DNA from: a bacterium
Lineage (GTDB): Bacteria > Vulcanimicrobiota > Xenobia > Xenobiales > JADMJV01
Length of the DNA stretch: 64,000 nt
Assembly: GCA_018780265.1 (NCBI GenBank)
Contig: JADMJV010000032.1
Location: forward strand, 1-64,000
Reading direction: 5' to 3'
Numbering within the stretch: the first letter of the stretch is position 1; the number at the start of each line of letters is the position of its first letter. The notes under the pieces are model-generated. The model was given only the letters and a program-made list of their open reading frames with translations, made no database searches and was not told the origin of the DNA. Both the position numbers and the translations under genes were made by a program. Of this stretch, positions 56,041 through 64,000 are shown one piece after another.

Positions 56041-56729
56041 ATGTATTACGGGCCACCAGCCTGTTGGAAGTGTTATTGGCGACCTCCTTGCTGCTGGTGG
56101 TGGGGCTGGTGACGGGAATCCTCTATCGCAATACGCTGGGGACCATCCAGTTTACGGTCAGCCGCAGCGATACCAAGCAGATCTTGCGCCAGGCTTTGGC
56201 TCGACTTTCGCCGCTGCTCAAAACCGCCTATATCCCGAGTCTGGCAGGAGCCAACACCTGCTACGAGACCCCCTTGGCGCCCTACCCCTCGGGGGTCGAT
56301 CCCGCCGATCCCCTCTCGCCGTCAGGTTCCGGCACGAATTCCTTCCTGTTTTACACTCCCGTCGATCTGCTCAACGTCAATGCTGTCTTACTGCCCGTGG
56401 CCGATCAACAGATCCATCTTTTCGAGATTCGCCTCCAGGAAGCCGTCGATCCGGAGCCCAGCGGAGCCGGGCTCATTCTGCGTAGCCTCGTCGTACAGGA
56501 GCGCACTGTGCCGGCCCGTTTTGGCCTCAGCCCCTTTGCGTTGCTCTCCGGTCGCAGTCGGGTGCTGGCTCGCCACCTGTCCGACTTGCGCTTCAGTCGT
56601 GTCTCCACCATCGGGCTGCAACTGCGAATCGAAGCTCAGGCAGTCCAAAGGACTCTGACCGCTCGGGGTCAGGGTATCATGACCAACCGTCTCGAAGGCA
56701 AAATCTTTTTCCCGGTGCTGTGCCAGTGA
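56037..56729 (+). CDS. Prepilin-type protein, PilW/GspJ-like (second cassette)
   Basis: A 230-residue protein. The N-terminus NVLRATSLLEVLLATSLLLVVGLVTG keeps Glu at the usual position of the pilin helix, but the leader is very short and lacks the standard Gly at -1, so processing is uncertain. The rest is a beta-rich domain. The start overlaps the preceding stop (ATGA). Confidence 0.82.
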   Translation: MNVLRATSLLEVLLATSLLLVVGLVTGILYRNTLGTIQFTVSRSDTKQILRQALARLSPLLKTAYIPSLAGANTCYETPLAPYPSGVDPADPLSPSGSGTNSFLFYTPVDLLNVNAVLLPVADQQIHLFEIRLQEAVDPEPSGAGLILRSLVVQERTVPARFGLSPFALLSGRSRVLARHLSDLRFSRVSTIGLQLRIEAQAVQRTLTARGQGIMTNRLEGKIFFPVLCQ

Positions 56730-58660
56730 CCCTCTCCACCCGTTCCAGCGGGGTGGCCTTAATCCTGGCCATGCTCTTCGAAGTGCTGCTCTATTTGTTA
56801 GCGGTGGCTCTGTTGCAGTTGGTGCCCATGGAGCTTACCTCGGCCCGTAGGGATCTGGTGCGCACTCAGTCCTACTTTTTTGGCAACGCCATGGCCCAGG
56901 CCACCATGGCCTGGCTTTGTCGTGCGGAAGACACCACTGGCGACCCCAGCCAGGGTCTCTCCGGCTGGGATACCGGCGACTCTTATTGGCCGCGCCGCTA
57001 CCTGCTGCAGGCTCCCGCCGTGCCAGGATTGACCCCTCAGTTGCTCAGCAGGGCCAACTCGGTCGACCCCGCATGGGAGTCCACTCTCCATCTCTACCCC
57101 GACGCTGCCACTCTGGCCGGGGGAGCGCCTCACACCTTTAAGTTGCGGGTCACGACTCGGCTCGACGGCAGCCAGGTGACCTGCCACGAATACGTGCTGC
57201 AGCAACAGACCTTCGCAAAATACGGTTTTTTTGTAGACAAGCTACCCAATAACGGCTTCTACACGGCCATGCGGGATGATGTCTATGAAGGCGAGTTTCA
57301 CATCAACGGCAGGCTGCCCCTCTATGTCGATAGCAAACTTTTCAGTCAGTTTGTTGCTCCCGTTTTTCGTGGCCGCTTAAGTTTCACTCAGTCCTCCTCC
57401 ACCAATCCCTATGACGGCATCAGCTATCAGAGTGGCTCCAGCAAGCCCTACGACGCCGGCGGCAACACCATCGTCGACAGCGATGGCAAAGACCGCTACT
57501 CCAAGCTGTGTAGCCAGGGGCGGGCGGCCCTCAAACTCGAGGCGGATGTATCCATGCCTCAAACCAATCCCAGCAGCGAGATGCCACTGGCCAAAGCCGC
57601 CTGGTTTGGGCGCAACTCTGCCCTGGATAGCCTGGCCGGCGCCAGTATCGGCCACGGAATCCACCTCAATCGCCTCAGTGACGGCACTCTATCGGGTGTC
57701 TATGTGCGCGGCAACCTGCGCGAAGTGGTGCTCGATGTCCAGGACGGCAACGGCCTCTCGCTGCCTCGTGACGCACACGGCCTGATTTCCAGTGGAAATC
57801 CGGTCACTCGCCTCCAGGAAGAGAGCAATGCACAGGCCCGACAGGCCCTCTACACCAAGGTGGTCGAACTGCGCGACCCCAACCTGGCCTTTACGATTCC
57901 CGCCAACTCCAAGGTTTCGCTGTCCGGTGGCAACCCTTACGTCAGCCCCGACCCTGTTCCGGTTTCCACCCAAAAGACCGTGGTCATCCGCGATCCTGGC
58001 ACGACCGGAAATCCCGGCCCGGAGGCGCTCTACGAAGTGATGGACGGATTTCCCAACGGGGTGATCTTCGTCGACGGAAACATCGGCAAGGTGCCGCTGC
58101 TCGATACCGAAATGGCCGGCGGCAGCACGGTCAATCGAGACTACCTGCACAGTAGTGCCACTTCGGTGGGGGGCTTGAAGGGCACAAATTATGGTGCTGC
58201 CCGCACGGTAGCTGTCAACCTGGCGCGCAACAACTACATTCGCCTCAGTGGCGACATCACTCGTGGCGATGCCCGGCCCGGCCAGGCTCCCAGCGGACGC
58301 CGCGATGGCCTGGGCATGGTAGGCTACGACGTGGTGGTGGCCAGCGAGATTCCCCGCAATGGCGACATACAGCCCTTTTACGTTTACTCACTGCTCTTTG
58401 CGGGCCGCCGTGACGTCTCCGGCGTGACTCAGTCGGGCAGTGTCATCTACGAAAACTGGGACACCCGGGCCGGCTGGGGGCGACTCTACTCCTACGGGTC
58501 CTATGTGGTTGGCCAGGACCGCATCTGGGGCGACAATGGGGGCCATGGATGGATGCCCACCTTCCGTCACGACCACCAGTTAGCCAGCAGCCCGCCCCCT
58601 TTCTATCCTACTCGCAGCGACTACAAGTTGCAGGCGTACCACGAGATTCAAGGACCGTGA
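56726..58660 (+). CDS. PilX-like large pseudopilus-associated protein (second cassette)
   Basis: A 644-residue protein with one N-terminal hydrophobic helix (GVALILAMLFEVLLYLLAVALLQ) followed by SARRDLVRTQSYFFGNAMAQATMAW, similar in layout to the protein at 25121-26557. The extracellular part includes NGVIFVDGNIG and DGLGMVGYDVVVASEIP, reminiscent of DUF4900/bactofilin-like or PilX-associated beta regions; this is tentative. The GTG at 56726 overlaps the preceding stop (GTGA), and its own stop overlaps the kinase gene (GTGA). Confidence 0.78.
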   Translation: MTLSTRSSGVALILAMLFEVLLYLLAVALLQLVPMELTSARRDLVRTQSYFFGNAMAQATMAWLCRAEDTTGDPSQGLSGWDTGDSYWPRRYLLQAPAVPGLTPQLLSRANSVDPAWESTLHLYPDAATLAGGAPHTFKLRVTTRLDGSQVTCHEYVLQQQTFAKYGFFVDKLPNNGFYTAMRDDVYEGEFHINGRLPLYVDSKLFSQFVAPVFRGRLSFTQSSSTNPYDGISYQSGSSKPYDAGGNTIVDSDGKDRYSKLCSQGRAALKLEADVSMPQTNPSSEMPLAKAAWFGRNSALDSLAGASIGHGIHLNRLSDGTLSGVYVRGNLREVVLDVQDGNGLSLPRDAHGLISSGNPVTRLQEESNAQARQALYTKVVELRDPNLAFTIPANSKVSLSGGNPYVSPDPVPVSTQKTVVIRDPGTTGNPGPEALYEVMDGFPNGVIFVDGNIGKVPLLDTEMAGGSTVNRDYLHSSATSVGGLKGTNYGAARTVAVNLARNNYIRLSGDITRGDARPGQAPSGRRDGLGMVGYDVVVASEIPRNGDIQPFYVYSLLFAGRRDVSGVTQSGSVIYENWDTRAGWGRLYSYGSYVVGQDRIWGDNGGHGWMPTFRHDHQLASSPPPFYPTRSDYKLQAYHEIQGP

Positions 58661-61600
58661 ACCAGCCTCCCTCCAACCTTCAGGAGTGCGAGCAGGTGCT
58701 CAACTGCCAGTGGCAGGGGATGCAGTGCATCGCCTTATCCACCCAGGTGCCCGACTTGCTCAAGGGCTGCGCGCAAAGCCTGGTCGACCATCTGCCCCTG
58801 GCGGCCGCCCATATCTGGGCCATCTATCCAGACCTTCAGGTGCTGGCTCAGGTCGGCCTGGATGCCGACCAGTGCCAGGCCGGCATGGCCGCTGCCAGCG
58901 TAGTTCGTAGCCAGATCGTCTACAACGCCCCCCCGCTGGCGGCCTACCCTATGCGAGTGGATGGCCAGACCGTAGGCGTGCTTACGGTGGTGACTCCACA
59001 GTCACTCTCCCCGTGCATCGCGGCGGCTCTGCAGAGAATGGCCGATATCGCCGGTCAATCCATGGTCGTCCTTCATGCGCGCGCCGCCGCACGTCTGAGT
59101 CATGATCGCCTGCTCCGCGTCATCGAGGGCAGCAGCGATGGCTATTGGGACTGGCATTTGCCCAGCGGGTCGGTCTATTACAGCAGTCGCTTCGCCAATA
59201 TCCTCGGCTACACTCAGCAACAGATCCCTTCTACCACCCGGGGCTGGCTGCAGTTGCTGCATCCTGACGATTCCGGCCCTACTCGCAAGAAGTTGGGCGC
59301 CTGCCTCAGGGGTGCCCAGCCGGATTTTGATTTCGAATGCCGCCTCAAATCCCAGTCCGGTGAATGGATATGGGTGTTGTGCCGGGCCAAGGTGTCCAGT
59401 TGGTCCGCGCCCGCGAGAGCCGAGTGGCTTAGCGGAACGCTCAGCGATATCAGCGACAGTCATCATGTGCGGCAACAATTGTCGGATAGCGAAGCCAAGT
59501 TTAAAACCATTTTCGACAACATGCTGGACGGCTACTTCTCGGCCGTGCTCATGGGCAAGTCGCAGCTCTTCAACCCGGCCGCCATTGGACTGCTGGGTTA
59601 CCAGAACGCAGCCGAACTGGAGGACGTCAATCCCCAGAGTTTCTTCGCCGATGCCGAGGAATTTCAGGCCATTCGTGAACAACTGATGGCCAGCGGATAC
59701 ATCAGTCGGGTTCGCGGCAAAATACGTCGCAAAGATGGCGTCGTCCGCGTCTTCGAGGGAAGCCTCAAGCTCAACCCGGCGGCCGCCAACGTCTCTCCCA
59801 CCGTGGAAGCTCTCTTTCGCGATGTCACCGAGCAAGTCGAATCCGAGGAGCGCATTCGGGCCGGTTTGGCGGCCGAGGCCGCCCATAGAATCAAGAACGA
59901 GTTTTTGGCCAAAATGAGTCACGAGATACGCACCCCTCTCAATGCACTGCTGGGGCTGGCCCACCTTACCATACAGACCTCCCTGAGTGAACGACAGCGG
60001 GACTATCTCCAGAAGATTCAACTGTCGGGCAAAAACTTGCTGATGATCGTCAACGACATTCTTGACTTTTCTAAGGTCGAGGCGGGCAAGCTCGAGCTGG
60101 AGCAAGTTGAAATGCTACTCGATGAGGTTTTAGACAACCTCATTGCCAGTCTGGCTGGTAAGGCCGCTGAGAAAGGGCTGGAATTCCTCATCTTGCTCGA
60201 TCCTCAGGTGCCTCCATGTCTGGTGGGCGACCCCATGCGGCTGGGTCAGGTTCTGATCAATCTGGTGGGCAACGCTATCAAGTTCACCCCCAGCGGGCAG
60301 GTTTGTCTGTCTATTCAACTCGACCAGGCCCCCCCGCCGCGAGTCGGCTTGCGCTTCGCGGTGCAAGACAGTGGCATCGGACTTTCCCCTGAGCAGATCG
60401 AGGGTCTGTTTGTGGCCTTTTCCCAGGCCGACAGTTCCACGGCCAGGAAATACGGCGGCACGGGCCTTGGTCTGGCGATCTGTGATCGCCTGGTGGGCCT
60501 GATGGGCGGAGAGATCCAGGTGGAAAGCCGGCCTGATCAGGGCAGCACCTTCACCTTTGTGGTCTCTTTTGGCTGTTCCTTGCCCCAGCCTCAGCCGACC
60601 GTCTCTGGCCTGGCCGGCAAAAGAGCCCTGGTGATCGACTCTCACCCGGCCACTCGGGACGCTCTCGCAGGATTGCTCCGTTCGCTCGGCCTGGAGGTCA
60701 GTCACGACCCGCAGGAGTTGGAGTTCGACTTTGTCTGCTTAGAACACTCGCTGGCGGCCACTTTCCCGCTGGCCGAGCGCCCGGGTCAGTTGATTCTGCT
60801 GGCCGAGCAAGGCCAGGGGCAACTGCCAGAGGATCTGCCGGTGCTCTTTAAGCCGATCCTGCGCAGCCATCTGACCGAGAGCCTGCTGGCCCTGTTGCAT
60901 CGCTCGCATTCCCCGGGGGCCAGCCCCTCGGTCACGGCCCCATCGTCCCAGTTGGTGGGCCGTCGCGTGCTCTTGGTGGAAGACAATCCTATCAACCAGC
61001 AAGTCGCCCAAGAACTGCTCGAGAGCGTAGGCGTGGAGGTGGATGTGGCAGGTGATGGCCAGCAGGCTCTCGATAGCCTTTTCGCCAACCCGGTGCAACA
61101 CTGGCAGTTGGTTCTCATGGACCTGCAAATGCCTCGCATGGACGGCTATGCCGCTACCCGTGCTATTCGGGCCGACTCCCGCTTCAGCCAATTGCCCATC
61201 GTGGCCATGACGGCCCACGTACTCTCCGAGGAGCGAGCCCGGTGCCTGGCCGCCGGCATGAACGATTTTGTGGCCAAACCCATCGACCCTCAAGCCCTCT
61301 TTGCTACCTTAAGTCAATGGCTTGGCCAGATCAACCCTATCGAGCCGTCCCCAGCGTGCTCTTTTCCCCACCTGGAGGGAGTCGACGTGGCCGGAGGACT
61401 GGCGCGGGTGGCCGGCAATGCACCGCTGTATCGCTCTCTGCTGCTGGATTTCGCGGGTCAGCAGCAAAGCCTGGCCGACTCGCTGCAAGCGGCTCTCAAT
61501 TCCGAAGATGCTCACCAGCTTCGCCTGCTGGCCCACACCCTTAAAGGAGTGGCCGCAAATTTGGGTCTGGAAGAATTGCACCCCCTGGCAGCACGGCTTG

Positions 61601-61962
61601 AGAATCTCACTCGTAGTGGCGAGTTGACCCGTGCCCGTGAGTTGCTTGGGCAGGTGAGTTCTTGCCTGGCCCAGGTCAGCCAGTGCATCTCCGACGCTCT
61701 TGAAACCCCCCCTGAGCCAGGCCTGGTGCGACCGGCCGCGTCTCTGTTGCCCCGGCTAGAGCTGCTTATGGCCCAGTTGGAAGGTTGTGACGGGGCAGCT
61801 CTGGACACCTGGCAAGAGTTGTCTGGCCCTTTAAAAACCTGCCTGTCAGGCCCTCAGTTCGTGGCCCTGGCTTCTCCCTTGCAACGCTTTGACTTTGAGT
61901 CGGCCCTGCGCGAAGTGCCGGGGGTGATCCAGCAACTGGCCCGGTGGAAGTTCACCGAATGA
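58657..61962 (+). CDS. Hybrid histidine kinase (GAF-PAS-PAS-HisKA-HATPase-REC-HPt)
   Basis: An 1101-residue BarA/ArcB-like phosphorelay kinase without an obvious membrane segment. It has GAF (about 10-140), PAS with PAC (about 150-275), PAS (about 285-400), and HisKA with MSHEIRTPLNALLGLAH (His about 421). HATPase follows with VGNAIKFTPSG, DSGIGL and GGTGLGLAICDRL. Then come a degenerate receiver (about 650-745, lacking the Asp context), an intact receiver (RVLLVEDNPINQQV, Asp in LVLMDLQMPRMDG about 821) and HPt with AHTLKGVAANLG (His about 959). The GTG overlaps the pseudopilin stop. Its output regulator may be the next gene or the LuxR-type regulator. Confidence 0.94.
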   Translation: MNQPPSNLQECEQVLNCQWQGMQCIALSTQVPDLLKGCAQSLVDHLPLAAAHIWAIYPDLQVLAQVGLDADQCQAGMAAASVVRSQIVYNAPPLAAYPMRVDGQTVGVLTVVTPQSLSPCIAAALQRMADIAGQSMVVLHARAAARLSHDRLLRVIEGSSDGYWDWHLPSGSVYYSSRFANILGYTQQQIPSTTRGWLQLLHPDDSGPTRKKLGACLRGAQPDFDFECRLKSQSGEWIWVLCRAKVSSWSAPARAEWLSGTLSDISDSHHVRQQLSDSEAKFKTIFDNMLDGYFSAVLMGKSQLFNPAAIGLLGYQNAAELEDVNPQSFFADAEEFQAIREQLMASGYISRVRGKIRRKDGVVRVFEGSLKLNPAAANVSPTVEALFRDVTEQVESEERIRAGLAAEAAHRIKNEFLAKMSHEIRTPLNALLGLAHLTIQTSLSERQRDYLQKIQLSGKNLLMIVNDILDFSKVEAGKLELEQVEMLLDEVLDNLIASLAGKAAEKGLEFLILLDPQVPPCLVGDPMRLGQVLINLVGNAIKFTPSGQVCLSIQLDQAPPPRVGLRFAVQDSGIGLSPEQIEGLFVAFSQADSSTARKYGGTGLGLAICDRLVGLMGGEIQVESRPDQGSTFTFVVSFGCSLPQPQPTVSGLAGKRALVIDSHPATRDALAGLLRSLGLEVSHDPQELEFDFVCLEHSLAATFPLAERPGQLILLAEQGQGQLPEDLPVLFKPILRSHLTESLLALLHRSHSPGASPSVTAPSSQLVGRRVLLVEDNPINQQVAQELLESVGVEVDVAGDGQQALDSLFANPVQHWQLVLMDLQMPRMDGYAATRAIRADSRFSQLPIVAMTAHVLSEERARCLAAGMNDFVAKPIDPQALFATLSQWLGQINPIEPSPACSFPHLEGVDVAGGLARVAGNAPLYRSLLLDFAGQQQSLADSLQAALNSEDAHQLRLLAHTLKGVAANLGLEELHPLAARLENLTRSGELTRARELLGQVSSCLAQVSQCISDALETPPEPGLVRPAASLLPRLELLMAQLEGCDGAALDTWQELSGPLKTCLSGPQFVALASPLQRFDFESALREVPGVIQQLARWKFTE

Positions 61963-63149
61963 GCCCAAGAGCGCGCCTGCTAATCGTCGACGATGCGCCC
62001 AGCGACATTCGCATTCTATTAGAAAACCTGAAAGACCTCTACCAGGTACAGGTCGCTACCAGTGGCGCCAAAGCCCTCCAATTGGCCCGGCAATCTCCGC
62101 CTGACCTGATTTTGCTGGACGTGCTCATGCCCGAGATGGACGGATATCAGGTGTTGGCTTGTCTCCAAAAAATGCCCGAATGCGCCTCCGTGCCGGTGAT
62201 TTTTCTCACCTCACTGCAACAACCGATGGACGAGGAAAAGGCCCTCGAATTGGGTGCCGTCGACTACATCACCAAGCCCTACCATCCGCCGCTCGTCAAG
62301 GCCCGCATACGCAATCACCTCGAGTTGAAGCGCCACCGCGATCAGCTCGAACAGATGGTGGAAATACGCAGTCAGGAGTTGATGGATTCCAGGCTGGCTC
62401 GTCAAAAGTTGGAGAACGACCTCAAACTGGCCAATCAACTTCAGTTGTCCATGCTGCCCCCGGCCCGAGGCCTGGCCCAGGGAAAGCCGGGCTACCAGGT
62501 GGCGGCCTTGCTGCGGCCGGCGCGGGCCATCGGGGGAGACCTCTACGACTACATTCCCCTGGGCACCGACCGGCTGCTCTTTGCGGTCGGCGACGTGTCG
62601 GACAAGGGCGTCACGGCCGCTCTGTTTATGGTTCGCGTGGTCACACTGTTGCACTGGTTGGCCCCCTCCCTCACCGACCCGGCCCAGTTGCTACACGACC
62701 TCAATCAGGCGCTGTGCCGCGATAATGGATCCTGCATGTTTGTCACCTTGGGGTGCGGCCTTTTAGACCTGAAGCGGCAACAGCTTCTCTATGCCAGCGG
62801 AGGGCACGAGCCCCCCTGGTTGCTCAGTCCCGGCCACCCCGCCCGATTGCTCGAACTGTCGGGCGGTCCCGCCTTGGGACTGTTCGAGTCGGCTCACTAT
62901 CCTCTCCACACCCTGTCACTTCCGCCCGGCCACAGCTTTCTGCTGACCTCTGACGGTGTCACCGACGCCAGCAACGCTCAAGACCAGGCTTTTGGCGTCG
63001 AACGCCTGCAGTCACTGCTCAACGGCCTGGCGGAGGTGAGCCCGGCTGCGGTCATCGCTGACTGCCGACAGGCTATCGAAAAGTTTACCTCCGGATCCGA
63101 GCCCTTTGATGATCAGACCATCCTGGTTATTCAGCCCGCCCCTGATTGA
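61959..63149 (+). CDS. Response regulator with PP2C (SpoIIE/RsbU-type) phosphatase output
   Basis: A 396-residue protein. The receiver (1-125) has LLIVDDAPSD, the phospho-Asp in LILLDVLMPEMDGY (about 54) and the Lys in YITKPY. A coiled-coil linker (about 130-180) leads to a PP2C-type serine phosphatase (about 185-395) with IGGDLYDY, VGDVSDKGVTAALFM, LTSDGVTDASN and FDDQTILV, the manganese-binding Asp positions. Such RsbU/RssB-like proteins dephosphorylate anti-sigma-factor antagonists. No antagonist gene is in the window. The start overlaps the kinase stop (ATGA), so the kinase probably phosphorylates it. It overlaps the next, convergent gene by 23 bp. Confidence 0.95.
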   Translation: MSPRARLLIVDDAPSDIRILLENLKDLYQVQVATSGAKALQLARQSPPDLILLDVLMPEMDGYQVLACLQKMPECASVPVIFLTSLQQPMDEEKALELGAVDYITKPYHPPLVKARIRNHLELKRHRDQLEQMVEIRSQELMDSRLARQKLENDLKLANQLQLSMLPPARGLAQGKPGYQVAALLRPARAIGGDLYDYIPLGTDRLLFAVGDVSDKGVTAALFMVRVVTLLHWLAPSLTDPAQLLHDLNQALCRDNGSCMFVTLGCGLLDLKRQQLLYASGGHEPPWLLSPGHPARLLELSGGPALGLFESAHYPLHTLSLPPGHSFLLTSDGVTDASNAQDQAFGVERLQSLLNGLAEVSPAAVIADCRQAIEKFTSGSEPFDDQTILVIQPAPD

Positions 63150-64000
63150 CGGGCAAACTCAGGTATATCAAGGCTGAGGCTTGCTCCACCTGGCCCACCT
63201 GGCCGCGCATCTGCCAGCGCGGGGGAGAAGACTGCAACTTGAGCAGATTCCCTTCCTCCGACAATACCCACAGGCAGCCCACCGGGTCGGTGCAGGCCAG
63301 GCGGGGCGCTGAAGGCAACAAGAGCTCGCCGGTTCGGGTCAGCGTGGGTGCTCCCCACACGCTCACCTGTCCCCGCTCGTGGACGGCCCAAAACTGGCGG
63401 CGGTAGGGATCTTTCAATAGCTGAGTCAGCCCTGGTCCGCCCGGTAGCTCACGCTTGGACATCGGCTGCAGGTCTGAGTGCAGAGCATACAAGCTCCGCT
63501 CTTCTGACACCACGGCCACTACCAGCCCCTCTAAACTCAGGGCCGAGTTCACTCCGCTGTGGTTCCAACTCACCGGCGCACGACCCCTGGATATCAATAA
63601 CAGGCCCCTGTGGGGCTTCAACAGCAGTAAACCAGCCTGGCCTTCAGCCCCAGTAAGGCTGGCTCCCTCTCCGCTTGCGTCCAACCAGCTTTCGCCCCGC
63701 CACTTTGGCCCCCCGGTATCCAGGCTCCAGCTTCCCACCTTTCCGTTGTCCAGGCAGCCCAGCAATTGCAGCCCGTCCTGGCTCATCTGCAGTTGAGTGG
63801 GAGCACCCGAGCCAGGCAGTTGGGTGACGCTGTGGCTGGCTCGCCCCACCACTGTCAGTCCATTCTCTCCCTGTAGCCCCACAAAAATTCTTTCCCCGTC
63901 GGGACTGGCGGCCATGCACTGAATTCGGTTTGCAAATCGCATCTCAAATTGACTCTCTCCCCTCAGCCCCAGCAGCAGCACCCGGTCCCCCAGAGCCAGG
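63127..64000 (-). CDS. Propeller-like repeat protein, 5' end beyond the window
   Basis: At least 291 residues, open to the window edge. It contains weak WD/YVTN-like repeats: IQCMAASPDGERIFVGLQGENG, LQMSQDGLQLLGCLDNGKVGSWSLDTG, LVVAVVSEERSLYALHSD, CLWVLSEEGNLLKL. This suggests a beta-propeller. Function unknown. It converges on the PP2C gene with a 23-bp overlap. Confidence 0.7.
   Translation of the reverse strand, partial: LALGDRVLLLGLRGESQFEMRFANRIQCMAASPDGERIFVGLQGENGLTVVGRASHSVTQLPGSGAPTQLQMSQDGLQLLGCLDNGKVGSWSLDTGGPKWRGESWLDASGEGASLTGAEGQAGLLLLKPHRGLLLISRGRAPVSWNHSGVNSALSLEGLVVAVVSEERSLYALHSDLQPMSKRELPGGPGLTQLLKDPYRRQFWAVHERGQVSVWGAPTLTRTGELLLPSAPRLACTDPVGCLWVLSEEGNLLKLQSSPPRWQMRGQVGQVEQASALIYLSLPVNQGRAE

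Overview
The window is about 60% GC and is packed with genes on both strands. It reads as chromosome from a free-living diderm bacterium. An outer membrane is implied by a two-partner secretion pair (TpsA/TpsB), a lipoprotein and FtsEX with an EnvC-type hydrolase. The block grpE-dnaK-dnaJ-prmA-rsmE has the order known from Bacillus and relatives but lacks hrcA, and csaB is also typical of Terrabacteria. A diderm Terrabacteria lineage (for example Eremiobacterota/Xenobia, Armatimonadota or a relative of Cyanobacteria) fits best. That placement is inference and no taxon marker here settles it. No prophage, complete insertion sequence or CRISPR array was seen.

Layout. 0-4 kb: a conserved protein of unknown function, divergent from an ABC-F ATPase, then a tRNA operon (Val-Asp-Phe) and a phasin-like coiled coil. 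4-10.5 kb: a membrane-anchored unknown, Ada, a lipoprotein made of about 13 propeller-type repeats, and a PIG-L deacetylase with NagB. 10.5-18.8 kb (minus strand): grpE, dnaK, dnaJ, prmA, rsmE, trpE, trpG and a tRNA-Asp, apparently one transcription unit. 19-23 kb: csaB-ftsE-ftsX-envC-like, tightly overlapping. 23-27.6 kb (minus): three pseudopilin-type genes, a GAF-HD-GYP protein and a methyltransferase. 27.7-29.3 kb: rpsT, a 6S RNA and mrp. 29.3-37.4 kb: RNase D, tRNA-Leu, a GAF protein, mutM, rapA, a cysteine/cystathionine synthase and an M42 peptidase. 37.5-40.2 kb: a decaying zone with two deletion-ridden pseudogenes around a glutathione transferase and its divergent HxlR regulator. 40.2-45.5 kb: the TpsB/TpsA locus and an Asn/Tyr-rich secreted protein. 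45.7-47.4 kb: a methyltransferase with an in-frame UGA and a SECIS-like hairpin, divergent from a LysR regulator. 47.4-52 kb: an anti-sigma-like fragment, a double PilZ protein, MazF, a perfect 33-bp inverted repeat, a glycerophosphodiesterase, a methyltransferase and an APH-type kinase. 52-64 kb: a hybrid kinase/LuxR regulator pair, then a second pseudopilin trio coupled to a 1101-residue hybrid kinase and a REC-PP2C phosphatase, then a partial propeller-like protein.

Two results stand out. First, the methyltransferase at 45755-46465 reads through UGA at the position of the conserved Cys of ArsM-like enzymes. An 8-bp hairpin with a GGU loop begins 13 nt after the UGA, so this is a strong selenoprotein candidate. 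Second, two similarly ordered pseudopilin cassettes (V-like, W-like, X-like) are each followed by signalling genes (HD-GYP in one, hybrid kinase plus PP2C in the other), suggesting a recurring module that links a surface pseudopilus to signalling. Genes in operons commonly overlap by ATGA/GTGA/TTGA, and several convergent pairs overlap at their 3' ends, which fits strong genome compaction.
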